64,000 bases of DNA from Symsagittifera roscoffensis (lineage: Eukaryota; Xenacoelomorpha; Acoela; Convolutidae): contig NC_087066.1 of assembly GCF_963678635.1 (NCBI RefSeq), positions 14,921,171 through 14,985,170 of the forward strand. Reading direction: 5' to 3'. Each line of letters starts with the position of its first letter. The stretch's first letter is position 1. Below are positions 50,116 through 62,665 of the stretch, one piece after another. Below the pieces are notes generated by a model. That model was not told the origin of the DNA. It was given only the letters and a program-made list of their open reading frames with translations, and did not search any database. A program made the translations under genes and the position numbers.

Positions 50116-50741
50116 AACAAATTGAAGCGGGAACTTATTATTTATGCAAATCTATCAAATTTGGACAAACACCTTGAATTCTAAAAAAAAACGAAACTGA
50201 AATGTTTTAAGACTGCTGTTAGATAATACAAAATTGCAAATTCCACTAACGGGTCTGGCTCAGTGGTGAAGAATGCGAGTGAGGTTTAAGAGATACGCTG
50301 ATTGAATCCGTGTGTACCTTATCACCGCAAAGTGCAACACAAACGCAAGATATGAATCTAAACAATTCGATCGAACTTTTCTGATTTCGAAATTACCAAA
50401 CTTGGACAAAAAATTGAATACATGAAAGAAATGAAAACGAAGAAAAAAGAAACTGTCACTTTTGTTTAACATTTATTAATCCTAACCAACATTAGTATAT
50501 CTCACTGGCAGAGAATTCAACGGCAGATCGAGAGGTCAGCGGAGCAAAATCGTGTACAACTTATCACCTGAAACTGAAGCACGGACGCAAGCTTCAAACA
50601 AAAAGCTTCAATCAAACTTTTTCGATTTTGAAAGTTTCAAATTTGGGTAGAAAAACTGAATGGTTGAATGAATTGAAAACGAAGAGAACGGGAACAATTT
50701 ATGAAAAAAATCTTAAAGTTATTACTCATTAATACCGTTGC

Positions 50742-50813
50742 GGGGATATAGCTCAGTGGTAGAGCATTCGACTGCAGATCGAAAGGTCCTTGGTTCGAAT
50801 CCGAGTGTCCCCT
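50742..50813 (+). tRNA. tRNA-Cys(GCA)
   Basis: One change from consensus: TCGAA, which turns a wobble in the anticodon stem into a Watson-Crick pair. Confidence 0.92.
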
Positions 50814-51447
50814 AACAAATTGAAGCTGGAACTTATTATTTATGCAAAACTATCAAATTTGGACAAACACATTGAATTCTAAAAAAAAAAGAAACTGAAA
50901 TGTTTTAAGACTGCTGTTAGATAATACAAAATTGCAACTTCCACTAACGGGTCTGGCTCAGTGGTGAAGAATGCGAGTGCAGTTTAAGAGATACGCTGAT
51001 TGAATCCGTGAGTACATTATCACCGCAAGGTGCAACACAAACGCAAGATATAAATATAAACAATTCGATCGAACTTTTTTGATTTCGAAAGTACCAAGCT
51101 TGGACAAAAAAATGTTTTCACGGAAAAAATGAAAACGAAGAAATACGAAACTGTTGTCACTTTTCTTCGACATTGATTATACCCAACCAACATTACATTA
51201 GTATAGCTCACTGGCAGCGAAATCAACAGAAGACCGAGAGGTCAGCGGAGCGAAATCGTGTGTAACTTATCACCTGAAACTGAAGCACGGGCGCAAGCTT
51301 CAAAACAAAAAGCTTCAAGCAAAATTTTTTAATTTGGAAAGTATTAAATTTGGACAGAAAAACTGAATTTTTGAACGAAGTGAAAACGAAGAGAAAGGTA
51401 ACAAATTATGAAAAAATCTAAAAGTTATTACTCATTAATGCCGTTGC

Positions 51448-51519
51448 GGGGATATAGCTCAGTGGTAGAGCATTCGACTGCAGATCGAGAGGTCCTTGGT
51501 TCGAATCCGAGTGTACCCT
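51448..51519 (+). tRNA. tRNA-Cys(GCA)
   Basis: Consensus except TGTACCC, one acceptor mismatch. Followed by a T6 run. Confidence 0.78.
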
Positions 51520-52148
51520 AACTTATTGCAGATCGAACTTCTTTTTTATACAAATCTATCGAACTTGGGCAAACACCTTGAAGTCTTGAAAAAAAAGAAG
51601 CTGAAAGGTTTTAAGACTGCTGTTATATAATACAAAATTGCAACTTCTACGAACGGGTCTGGCTCAGCGGTGAAGAATGCGAGTGCAGTTTAAGAGATTC
51701 GCTGATTGAATCCGTGTGTACCTTATCACCGCAAAATGCAACAAAAACGCAAGATATAAATCTAAACAATTCGATCGAACTTTTCTGATTTCGAAATTAC
51801 CAAACTTGGACGAAAAAATGAATACATGAAAGAAATGAAAACGAAGAAAAAAGAAACTGTTGTCACTTTTGTTTAACATTTATCAATCCTAACCAACATT
51901 AGTATATCTCATTGGCAGAGAATTCAACAGCAGATCGAGAGGTCAGCGGAGCAAAATCGTGTACAACTTATCACCTGAAACTGAAGCACGGACGCAAGCT
52001 TCAAAGAAAAAGCTTCAATCAAACTTTTTCGATTTTGAAAGTTTCAAATTTGGGTAGAAAAACTCAATGGTTGAATGAATTGAAAACGAAGAGAACGGGA
52101 ACAATTTATGAAAAAAATCTAAAAGTTATTACTCATTAATACCGTTGC

Positions 52149-52220
52149 GGGGATATAGCTCAGTGGTAGAGCATTCGACTGCAGATCGAGAGGTCCTTGG
52201 TTCGAATCCGAGTGTCCCCT
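52149..52220 (+). tRNA. tRNA-Cys(GCA), perfect consensus
   Basis: Identical to 34352. Confidence 0.95.
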
Positions 52221-52846
52221 AACAAATTGAAGCGGGAACTTATTATTTATGCAAATCTATCAAATTTGGACAAACACCTTGAATTCTAAAAAAAAACGAA
52301 ACTGAAATGTTTTAAGACTGCTGTTAGATAATACAAAATTGCAAATTCCACTAACGGGTCTGGCTCAGTGGTGAAGAATGCGAGTGAGGTTTAAGAGATA
52401 CGCTGATTGAATCCGTGTGTACCTTATCACCGCAAAGTGCAACACAAACGCAAGATATAAATCTAAACAATTCGATCGAACTTTTCTGATTTCGAAATTA
52501 CCAAACTTGGACAAAAAATTGAATACATGAAAGAAATGAAAACGAAGAAAAAAGAAACTGTCACTTTTGTTTAACATTTATTAATCCTAACCAACATTAG
52601 TATATCTCACTGGCAGAGAATTCAACGGCAGATCGAGAGGTCAGCGGAGCAAAATCGTGTACAACTTATCACCTGAAACTGAAGCACGGACGCAAGCTTC
52701 AAACAAAAAGCTTCAATCAAACTTTTTCGATTTTGAAAGTTTCAAATTTGGGTAGAAAAACTGAATGGTTGAATGAATTGAAAACGAAGAGAACGGGAAC
52801 AATTTATGAAAAAAATCTTAAAGTTATTACTCATTAATACCGTTGC

Positions 52847-52918
52847 GGGGATATAGCTCAGTGGTAGAGCATTCGACTGCAGATCGAAAGGTCCTTGGTT
52901 CGAATCCGAGTGTCCCCT
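52847..52918 (+). tRNA. tRNA-Cys(GCA)
   Basis: Same single change as 50742; it is the 2105-bp offset copy of that gene. Confidence 0.92.
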
Positions 52919-53552
52919 AACTAATTGAAGCTGGAACTTATTATTTATGCAAAACTATCAAATTTGGACAAACACATTGAATTCTAAAAAAAAAAGAAAC
53001 TGAAATGTTTTAAGACTGCTGTTAGATAATACAAAATTGCAACTTCCACTAACGGGTCTGGCTCAGTGGTGAAGAATGCGAGTGCAGTTTAAGAGATACG
53101 CTGATTGAATCCGTGAGTACATTATCACCGCAAGGTGCAACACAAACGCAAGATATAAATATAAACAATTCGATCGAACTTTTTTGATTTCGAAAGTACC
53201 AAGCTTGGACAAAAAAATGTTTTCACGGAAAAAATGAAAACGAAGAAATACGAAACTGTTGTCACTTTTCTTCGACATTGATTATACCCAACCAACATTA
53301 CATTAGTATAGCTCACTGGCAGCGAAATCAACAGAAGACCGAGAGGTCAGCGGAGCGAAATCGTGTGTAACTTATCACCTGAAACTGAAGCACGGGCGCA
53401 AGCTTCAAAACAAAAAGCTTCAAGCAAAATTTTTTAATTTGGAAAGTATTAAATTTGGACAGAAAAACTGAATTTTTGAACGAAGTGAAAACGAAGAGAA
53501 AGGTAACAAATTATGAAAAAATCTAAAAGTTATTACTCATTAATGCCGTTGC

Positions 53553-53624
53553 GGGGATATAGCTCAGTGGTAGAGCATTCGACTGCAGATCGAGAGGTCC
53601 TTGGTTCGAATCCGAGTGTACCCT
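53553..53624 (+). tRNA. tRNA-Cys(GCA)
   Basis: Same TGTACCC change as 51448, 2105 bp upstream. Confidence 0.78.
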
Positions 53625-54277
53625 AACTTATTGCAGATCGAACTTCTTTTTTATACAAATCTATCGAACTTGGACAAACACCTTGAAGTCTTGAAAAAAA
53701 AGAAGCTGAAAGGTTTTAAGACTGCTGTTATATAATACAAAATTGCAACTTCTACGAACGGGTCTGGCTCAGCGGTGAAGAATGCGAGTGCAGTTTAAGA
53801 GATTCGCTGATTGAATCCGTGTGTACCTTATCACCGCAAAGTGCAACAAAAACGCAAGATATAAATCTAAACAATTCGATCGAACTTTTCTGATTTCGAA
53901 ATTACCAAACTTGGACGAAAAAATGAATACATGAAAGAAATGAAAACGAAGAAAAAAGAAACTGTTGTCACTTTTGTTTAACATTTATCAATCCTAACCA
54001 ACATTAGTATATCTCATTGGCAGAGAATTCAACAGCAGATCGAGAGGTCAGCGGAGCAAAATCGTGTACAACTTATCACCTGAAACTGAAGCACGGACGC
54101 AAGCTTCAAAGAAAAAGGTTCAATCAAACTTTTTCGATTTTGAAAGTTTCAAATTTGGGTAGAAAAACTGAATGGTTGAATGAACTGAAAACTGAACGGT
54201 TGAATGATGTGGAAACGAAGAGAACGGGAACAATTTATGAAAAAAATCTTAAAGTTATTACTCATTAATACCGTTGC

Positions 54278-54349
54278 GGGGATATAGCTCAGTGGTAGAG
54301 CATTCGACTGCAGATCGAGAGGTCCTTGGTTCGAATCCGAGTGTCCCCT
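54278..54349 (+). tRNA. tRNA-Cys(GCA), perfect consensus
   Basis: Identical to 34352. Confidence 0.95.
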
Positions 54350-54973
54350 AACAAATTGAAGCGCGAACTTATTATTTAAGCAAATCTAGTAAATTTGGAC
54401 AAACACCTTGAATTCTACAAAAAAGAAACTGAAATGTTTTAAGACTGCTGTTAGATAATACAAAATTGCAACTTCCACTAACGGGTCTGGCTCAGTGGTG
54501 AAGAATGCGAGTGAGGTTTAAGAGATACGCTGATTGAATCCGTGTGTACCTTATCACCGCAAAGTGCAACACAAACGCAAGATATAAATCTAAACAATTC
54601 GATCGAACTTTTATGATTTCGAAATTACCAAACTTGGACAAAAAATTGTATACATGAAAGAAATGAAAACGAAGAAAAAAGAAACTGTCACTTTTTTTTA
54701 ACATTTATTAATCCTAACCAACATTAGTATATCTCACTGGCAGAGAATTCAACGGCAGATCGAGAGGTCAGCGGAGCAAAATCGTGTACAACTTATCACC
54801 TGAAACTGAAGCACGGACGCAAGCTTCAAACAAAAAGCTGCAATCAAACTTTTTCGATTTTGAAAGTTTCAAATTTGGGTAGAAAAACTGAATGGTTGAA
54901 TGAATTGAAAACGAAGAGAACGGGAACAATTTATGAAAAAAATCTAAAAGTTATTACTCATTAATACCGTTGC

Positions 54974-55045
54974 GGGGATATAGCTCAGTGGTAGAGCATT
55001 CGACTGCAGATCGAAAGGTCCTTGGTTCGAATCCGATTGTCCCCT
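54974..55045 (+). tRNA. tRNA-Cys(GCA)
   Basis: TCGAA as in 50742, plus CCGAT in the T-stem (one mismatch). Confidence 0.8.
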
Positions 55046-55615
55046 AACAAATTGAAGCTCGAACTTATTATTTATGCAAATCTATCAAATTTGGACAAAC
55101 ACATTGAATTCTAAAAAAAAGAAACTGAAACGTTTTAAGACTGCTGTTAGATAATACAAAATTGCAACTTCCACTAACGGGTCTGGCTCAGTGGTGAAGA
55201 ATGCGAGTGCAGTTTAAGAGATACGCTGATTGAATCCGTGTGTACATTATCACCGCAAGGTGCAACACAAACGCAAGATATAAATATAAACAATTCGATC
55301 GAACTTTTTTGATTTCGAAAGTACCAAACTTGGACAAAAAAATGTTTTCACGGAAAAAATGAAAACGAAGAAATACGAAACTGTTGTCACTTTTCTTCGA
55401 CATTGATTATACCCAACCAACATTACATTAGTATAGCTCACTGGCAGCGAAATCAACAGAAGACCGGGAGGTCAGCGGAGCGAAATCGTGTGTAACTTAT
55501 CACCTGAAACTGAAGCACGGGCGCAAGCTTCAAAACAAAAAGCTTCAAGCAAAATTTTTTAATTTGGAAAGTATTATGAAAAAATCTAAAAGTTATTACT
55601 CATTAATGCCGTTGC

Positions 55616-55687
55616 GGGGATATAGCTCAGTGGTAGAGCATTCGACTGCAGATCGAGAGCTCCTTGGTTCGAATCCGAAAGTCCCCT
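55616..55687 (+). tRNA. tRNA-Cys(GCA)
   Basis: AGCTC variable loop and CCGAAAG at the T-stem/acceptor junction. A T6 run follows. Confidence 0.75.
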
Positions 55688-56317
55688 AACTTATTGCAGA
55701 TCGAGCTTCTTTTTTATACAAATCTATCGAACTTGGACAAACACCTTGAAACCTTGAAAAAAAGAAACTGAAAGGTTTTAAGAGTGCCGTTAGATAAAAA
55801 CAAAATTGCAACTTCCACGAACGGGTCTGGCTCAGTGTTGAAGAATGCGAGTTCAGTTTAAAAGATTCGCTGATTGAATCCGTGCGTACCTTATCACCGC
55901 AAAGTGCAACAAAAACGCAAGATATAAATCTAAAAAATTCGATCGAGATTTTTGGTTTTCGAAAGTACCAAACTTGGACAAAAAATGTTTTCATGAAAAA
56001 AGTGAAAACGAAGAAAAAGGAAACTGTTGTCACTTTTGTTCAACATTTATTAATCCTAACCAACATTAGTATAGCTCACTGGCAGAGAATTCTACGGCAG
56101 ATCGAGAGGTCAGCGGAGCAAAATCGTGTGTAACTTATCACCTGAAACTGAAGCACGGGCGCAAGCTTCAAAACAAAAAATTTCCAGCAAACTTTTTTAC
56201 TTTGGAAAGTATTAAATTTGGACAGAAAAACTGAGTTGTTGAATGAAATGAAAACGAAGAGAACGGGAAGAATTTATGAAAAAAAATCCGAAAGTTATTA
56301 CTCATTAATACCGTTGC

Positions 56318-56356
56318 TGGGATATAGCTCAGTGGTAGAGCATTCGATGGTCCCCT
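56318..56356 (+). pseudogene. tRNA-Cys with internal deletion
   Basis: The 5' third (TGGGATATAGCTCAGTGG to CATTCGATGG) is joined to TCCCCT. 32-33 nt covering the anticodon and T-arms are absent relative to the copy at 60493. Confidence 0.85.
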
Positions 56357-56983
56357 AACAAATTGAAGCTCGAACTTATTATTTATGCAAATCTATCAAA
56401 TTTGGACAAACACCTTGAATTCTAGAAAAAAAGAAACTGAAATGTTTTAAGACTGCTGTTAGATAATACAAAATTGCAACTTCCACTAACGGGTCTGGCT
56501 CAGTGGTAAAGAATGCGAGTGCAGTTTAAGAGATACGCTGATTGAATCCGTGTGTACTTTATCACCGCAACGTGCAACACAAACGCAAGATACAAGTCTA
56601 AACAATTCGATCGAACTTTTCTGATTTCGAAATTACCAAACTTGGACAAAAAATTGAATACATGAAAGAAATGAAAACGAAGAAAAAAGAAACTGTTGTC
56701 ACTTTTGTTTAACATTCATTAATCCTAACCAACATTAGTATATCTCACTGGCAGAGAATTCTACGGCAGATCGAGAGGTCAGCGGAGCAAAATCGTGTAC
56801 AACTTATCACCTGAAACTGAAGCACGGACGCAAGCTTCAAACAAAAAGCTCAATCAAACTTTTTCGATTTTGAAAGTTTCAAATTTGGGTAGAAAAACTG
56901 AATGGTTGAATGAATTGAAAACGAAGAGAACGGGAACAATTTATGAAAAAAATCTAAAAGTTATTACTCATTATTACCGTTGC

Positions 56984-57055
56984 GGGGATATAGCTCAGTG
57001 GTAGAGCATTCGACTGCAGATCGAGAGGTCCTTGGTTCGAATCCGAGTGTCCCCT
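56984..57055 (+). tRNA. tRNA-Cys(GCA), perfect consensus
   Basis: Identical to 34352. No nearby T4 run downstream. Confidence 0.95.
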
Positions 57056-57681
57056 AACAAATTGAAGCTCGAACTTATTATTTATGCAAATCTATCAAAT
57101 TTGGACAAACACCTTGAATTATAAAAAAAAGAAACTGAAATGTTTTAAGACTGCTGTTAGATAATACAAAATTGCAACTTCCACTAACGGGTCTGGCTCA
57201 GTGGTGAAGAATGCGAGTGCAGTTTAAGAGATACGCTGATTGAATCCGTGTGTACATTATCACCGCAAGGTGCAACACAAACGCAAGATCTAAACAATTC
57301 GATCGAACTTTTTTGATTTCGAAAGTACCAAACTTGGACAAAAAAATTTTTTCACGGAAAAAATGAAAACGAAGAAATACGAAACTGTTGTCACGTTTCT
57401 TCGACATTGATTAATCCCAACCAACATTACATTAGTATAGCTCACTGGCAGCGAATTCAACAGAAGACCGAGAGGTCAGCGGAGCGAAATCGTGTGTAAC
57501 TTATCACCTGAAACTGAAGCACGGGCGCAAGCTTCAAAACAAAAAGCTTCAAGCAAAATTTTTTAATTTGGAAAGTATTAAATTTGGACAGAAAAACTGA
57601 ATTTTTGAACGAAGTGAAAACGAAGAGAAAGGTAACAAATTATGAAAAAATCTAAAAGTTATTACTCATTAATACCGTTGC

Positions 57682-57753
57682 GGGGATATAGCTCAGTGGT
57701 AGAGCATTCGACTGCAGATCGAGAGGTCCTTGGTTCGAATCCGAGTGTCCCCT
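57682..57753 (+). tRNA. tRNA-Cys(GCA), perfect consensus
   Basis: Identical to 34352. Followed by AACTTATTGCAGATCGAAC and a T6 run at 57776-57781, a good Pol III terminator. Confidence 0.96.
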
Positions 57754-57775
57754 AACTTATTGCAGATCGAACTTC

Positions 57776-57781
57776 TTTTTT
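57776..57781 (+). terminator. Candidate RNA polymerase III terminator
   Basis: T6 run 22 nt past the end of the tRNA at 57682-57753. The same flank and run follow the A copies at 40482, 49343, 51448, 53553, 55616, 58387, 59091, 59790, 61889, 62594 and 63298. Confidence 0.7.
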
Positions 57782-58386
57782 ATACAAATCTATCGAACTT
57801 GGACAAACACCTTGAAGTCTTGAAAAAAAGAAACTGAAAGGTTTTAAGACTGCTGTTAGATAAAACAAAAATGCAACTTCCACGAACGGGTCTGGCTCAG
57901 TGGTGAAGAATGCGAGTGCAGTTTAAGAGATACGCTGATTGAATCCGTGTGTACCTTATCACCGCAAAGTGCAACACAAACGCAAGATATAAATCTAAGC
58001 AATTCGATCGAACTTTTCTGATTTCGAAATTACCAAACTTGGACAAAAAATGAATTCATGAAAGAAATGAAAACGAAGAAAAAAAGAAACTGTTGTCACT
58101 TTTGTTCTACATTTATTAATCCTAACCAACATTACATTAGTATAGCTCACTGGCAGCGAATTCAACAGAAGACCGAGAGGTCAGCGGAGCGAAATCGTGT
58201 GTAACTTATCACCTGAAACTGAAGCACGGGCGCAAGCTTTAAAACAAAAAGCTTCAAGCAAAATTTTTTAATTTGGAAAATATTAAATTTGGACAGAAAA
58301 ACTGAATTTTTGAACGAAGTGAAAACGAAGAGAAAGGTAACAAATTATGAAAAAATCTAAAAGTTATTACTCATTAATACCGTTGA

Positions 58387-58458
58387 GGGGATATAGCTCA
58401 GTGGTAGAGCATTCGACTGCAGAGCGAGAGGTCCTTGGTTCGAATCCGAGTGTCCCCT
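58387..58458 (+). tRNA. tRNA-Cys(GCA)
   Basis: Consensus except GCGAG in the anticodon stem (one mismatch). A T6 run follows. Confidence 0.85.
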
Positions 58459-59090
58459 AACTTATTGCAGATCGAACTTCTTTTTTATACAAATCTATCG
58501 AACTTGGACAAACACCTTGAAGTCTTGAAAAAAAGAAACTGAAAGGTTTTAAGACTGCTGTTAGATAAAACAAAATTGCAACTTCCACGAACGGGTCTGG
58601 CTCAGTGGTGAAGAATGCGAGTGCAGTTTAAAAGATTCGCTGATTGAATCCGTGCGTACCTTATCACCGCAAAGTGCAACAAAAACGCGAGACATAAATC
58701 TAAAAAATTCGATCGAGATTTTTTGTTTTCGAAAGTACCAAACTTGGACAAAAAAATGTTTTCATGAAAAAAATGAAAACGAAGAAAAAGGAAACTATTG
58801 TCACTTTTCTTCGACGTTGATTAATCCTAACCAACATTACAATAGTATAGCTCACTGGCAGCGAATTCAACAGAAGACCGAGAGGTCAGTGGAAAAAATC
58901 GTGTGTAACTTATCACCTGAAACTGAAGCACGGACGCAAGCTTCAAAACAAAAAGCTTCAATCAAATTTTTTTAACTTGGAAAGTATTAAATTTGGACAG
59001 AAAAACTGAATTTTTGAACGAAGTGAAAACGAAGAGAAAGGTAACAAATTATGAAAAAATCTAAAAGTTATTACTCATTAATGCCGTTGC

Positions 59091-59162
59091 GGGGATATAG
59101 CTCAGTGGTAGAGCATTCGACTGCAGATCGAGAGGTCCTTGGTTCGAATCCGAGTGTCCCCT
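59091..59162 (+). tRNA. tRNA-Cys(GCA), perfect consensus
   Basis: Identical to 34352. A T6 run follows. Confidence 0.96.
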
Positions 59163-59789
59163 AACTTATTGCAGATCGAACTTCTTTTTTATACAAATCT
59201 ATCGAACTTGGACAAACATCTTGAAGTCTTGAAAAAAAGAAACTGAAAGGTTTTAAGACTGCTGTTAGATAAAACAAAAATGCAACTTCCACGAACGGGT
59301 CTGGCTCAGTGGTGAAGAATGCGAGTGCAGTTTAAGAGATACGCTGATTGAATCCGTGTGTACCTTATCACCGCAAAGTGCAACAAAAACGCAAGATATA
59401 AATCTAAACAATTCGATCGAACTTTTCTGATTTCGAAATTACCAAACTTGGACGAAAAAATGAATACATGAAAGAAATGAAAACGAAGAAAAAAGAAACT
59501 GTTGTCACTTTTGTTTAACATTCATTAATCCTAACCAACATTAGTATATCTCACTGGCAGAGAATTCAACAGAAGACCGAGAGGTCAGTGGAAAAAATCG
59601 TGTGTAACTTATCACCTGAAACTGAAGCACGGACGCAAGCTTCAAAACAAAAAGGTTCAATCAAATTTTTTTAACTTGGAAAGTATTAAATTTGGACAGA
59701 AAAACTGAATTTTTGAACGAAGTGAAAACGAAGAGAAAGGTAACAAATTATGAAAAAATCTAAAAGTTATTACTCATTAATACCGTTGC

Positions 59790-59861
59790 GGGGATATAGC
59801 TCAGTGGTAGAGCATTCGACTGCAGATCGAGAGCTCCTTGGTTCGAATCCGAAAGTCCCCT
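59790..59861 (+). tRNA. tRNA-Cys(GCA)
   Basis: Same AGCTC and CCGAAAG changes as 55616, of which it is the block copy. Confidence 0.75.
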
Positions 59862-60492
59862 AACTTATTGCAGATCGAGCTTCTTTTTTATACAAATCTA
59901 TCGAACTTGGACAAACACCTTGAAGTCTTGAAAAAAAGAAACTGAAAGGTTTTAAGAGTGCTGTTAGATAAAAACAAAATTGCAACTTCCACGAACGGGT
60001 CTGGCTCAGTGTTGAAGAATGCGAGTTCAGTTTAAAAGATTCGCTGATTGAATCCGTGCGTACCTTATCACCGCAAAGTGCAACAAAAACGCAAGATATA
60101 AATCTAAAAAATTCGATCGAGATTTTTGGTTTTCGAAAGTACCAAACTTGGACAAAAAATGTTTTCATGAAAAAAGTGAAAACGAAGAAAAAGGAAACTG
60201 TTGTCACTTTTGTTCAACATTTATTAATCCTAACCAACATTAGTATAGCTCACTGGCAGAGAATTCTACGGCAGATCGAGAGGTCAGCGGAGCAAAATCG
60301 TGTGTAACTTATCACCTGAAACTGAAGCACGGGCGCAAGCTTCAAAACAAAAAATTTCCAGCAAACTTTTTTACTTTGGAAAGTATTAAATTTGGACAGA
60401 AAAACTGAGTTGTTGAATGAAATGAAAACGAAGAGAACGGGAAGAATTTATGAAAAAAAAATCCGAAAGTTATTACTCATTAATACCGTTGC

Positions 60493-60563
60493 TGGGATAT
60501 AGCTCAGTGGTAGAGCATTCGATGGAGATCGAGAGGTCCTTGGTTCGAATCCGAGTGTCCCCT
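60493..60563 (+). pseudogene. tRNA-Cys with shortened anticodon loop
   Basis: 71 nt: TGGGATA start, and the anticodon region ATGGAGATCG lacks one base, leaving a six-base loop without GCA. The T-arm and acceptor 3' strand are consensus. Confidence 0.7.
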
Positions 60564-61190
60564 AACAAATTGAAGCTCGAACTTATTATTTATGCAAATC
60601 TATCAAATTTGGACAAACACCTTGAATTCTAGAAAAAAAGAAACTGAAATGTTTTAAGACTGCTGTTAGATAATACAAAATTGCAACTTCCACTAACGGG
60701 TCTGGCTCAGTGGTAAAGAATGCGAGTGCAGTTTAAGAGATACGCTGATTGAATCCGTGTGTACTTTATCACCGCAACGTGCAACACAAACGCAAGATAC
60801 AAGTCTAAACAATTCGATCGAACTTTTCTGATTTCGAAATTACCAAACTTGGACAAAAAATTGAATACATGAAAGAAATGAAAACGAAGAAAAAAGAAAC
60901 TGTTGTCACTTTTGTTTAACATTCCTTAATCCTAACCAACATTAGTATATCTCACTGGCAGAGAATTCTACGGCAGATCGAGAGGTCAGCGGAGCAAAAT
61001 CGTGTACAACTTATCACCTGAAACTGAAGCACGGACGCAAGCTTCAAACAAAAAGCTCAATCAAACTTTTTCGATTTTGAAAGTTTCAAATTTGGGTAGA
61101 AAAACTGAATGGTTGAATGAATTGAAAACGAAGAGAACGGGAACAATTTATGAAAAAAATCTAAAAGTTATTACTCATTATTACCGTTGC

Positions 61191-61262
61191 GGGGATATAG
61201 CTCAGTGGTAGAGCATTCGACTGCAGATCGAGAGGTCCTTGGTTCGAATCCGAGTGTCCCCT
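61191..61262 (+). tRNA. tRNA-Cys(GCA), perfect consensus
   Basis: Identical to 34352; block copy of 56984. Confidence 0.95.
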
Positions 61263-61393
61263 AACAAATTGAAGCTCGAACTTATTATTTATGCAAATCT
61301 ATCAAATTTGGACAAACACCTTGAATTATAAAAAAAAGAAACTGAAATGTTTTAAGACTGCTGTTAGATAATACAAAATTGCAACTTCCACTA

Positions 61394-61465
61394 ACGGGTC
61401 TGGCTCAGTGGTGAAGAATGCGAGTGCAGTTTAAGAGATACGCTGATTGAATCCGTGTGTACATT
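61394..61465 (+). pseudogene. Representative B module tRNA-like segment
   Basis: Aligns base for base over 72 nt with tRNA-Cys. Box A (TGGCTCAGTGG) is kept, and TGCAG is kept at the anticodon. The D-stem partner is AAGA and the T-arm is CTGATTGAATCCG, so neither arm closes and box B is degenerate. A copy occurs once in nearly every unit from about 25.0 kb to 63.6 kb. Confidence 0.8.
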
Positions 61466-61637
61466 ATCACCGCAAGGTGCAACACAAACGCAAGATCTAA
61501 ACAATTCGATCGAACTTTTTTGATTTCGAAAGTACCAAACTTGGACAAAAAAATTTTTTCACGGAAAAAATGAAAACGAAGAAATACGAAACTGTTGTCA
61601 CGTTTCTTCGACATTGATTAATCCCAACCAACATTAC

Positions 61638-61709
61638 ATTAGTATAGCTCACTGGCAGCGAATTCAACAGAAGACCGAGAGGTCAGCGGAGCGAAATCGT
61701 GTGTAACTT
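61638..61709 (+). pseudogene. Representative C module tRNA-like segment
   Basis: Box A-like TAGCTCACTGG, then ATTCAACAGAAGACCGAGAG (CAGCAGATCGAG in many other units, keeping GCA) and GTCAGCGGAGCGAAATCGTG replacing the T-arm. Acceptor strands do not pair. One copy per unit, about 250 bp before the next A. Confidence 0.8.
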
Positions 61710-61888
61710 ATCACCTGAAACTGAAGCACGGGCGCAAGCTTCCAAACAAAAAGCTTCAAGCAAAATTTTTTAATTTGGAAAGTATTAAATTTGGACAGAA
61801 AAACTGAATTTTTGAACGAAGTGAAAACGAAGAGAAAGGTAACAAATTATGAAAAAATCTAAAAGTTATTACTCATTAATTCCGTTGC

Positions 61889-61960
61889 GGGGATATAGCT
61901 CAGTGGTAGAGCATTCGACTGCAGATCGAGAGGTCCTTGGTTCGAATCCGAGTGTCCCCT
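61889..61960 (+). tRNA. tRNA-Cys(GCA), perfect consensus
   Basis: Identical to 34352; T6 terminator type. Confidence 0.96.
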
Positions 61961-62593
61961 AACTTATTGCAGATCGAACTTCTTTTTTATACAAATCTAT
62001 CGAACTTGGACAAACACCTTGAAGTCTTGAAAAAAAGAAACTGAAAGGTTTTAAGACTGCTGTTAGATAAAACAAAAATGCAACTTCCACGAACGGGTCT
62101 GGCTCAGTGGTGAAGAATGCGAGTGCAGTTTAAGAGATACGCTGATTGAATCCGTGTGTACCTTATCACCGCAAAGTGCAACACAAACGCAAGATATAAA
62201 TCTAAGCAATTCGATCGAACTTTTCTGATTTCGAAATTACCAAACTTGGACAAAAAATGAATTCATGAAAGAAATGAAAACGAAGAAAAAAAGAAACTGT
62301 TGTCACTTTTGTTCTACATTTATTAATCCTAACCAACATTACATTAGTATAGCTCACTGGCAGCGAATTCAACAGAAGACCGAGAGGTCAGCGGAGCGAA
62401 ATCGTGTGTAACTTATCACCTGAAACTGAAGCACGGGCGCAAGCTTTAAAACAAAAAGCTTCAAGCAAAATTTTTTAATTTGGAAAATATTAAATTTGGA
62501 CAGAAAAACTGAATTTTTGAACGAAGTGAAAACGAAGAGAAAGGTAACAAATTATGAAAAAATCTAAAAGTTATTACTCATTAATACCGTTGA

Positions 62594-62665
62594 GGGGATA
62601 TAGCTCAGTGGTAGAGCATTCGACTGCAGATCGAGAGGTCCTTGGTTCGAATCCGAGTGTCCCCT
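62594..62665 (+). tRNA. tRNA-Cys(GCA), perfect consensus
   Basis: Identical to 34352; T6 terminator type. Confidence 0.96.

Larger units (their letters stand above)
49343..55615 (+). repeat. Second-level repeat: three-unit block of 2105 bp, three copies
   Basis: Copies are 49343-51447, 51448-53552 and 53553-55615. Marker variants (TCGAA tRNA, TGTACCC tRNA, the GAGGTTTAAG B module) recur at exactly 2105 bp. The third copy has an insertion of about 20 bp near 54190 and a 62-bp deletion near 55576 between ATTA repeats, which accounts for its 2063-bp length. Confidence 0.88.

Noticed and set aside
46875-54268. Plus-strand frames starting MAENSTADREVSGAKSCTT in several units
   Set aside because: They read through the C module tRNA-like segment and its spacer and appear only where the unit happens to lack a stop.
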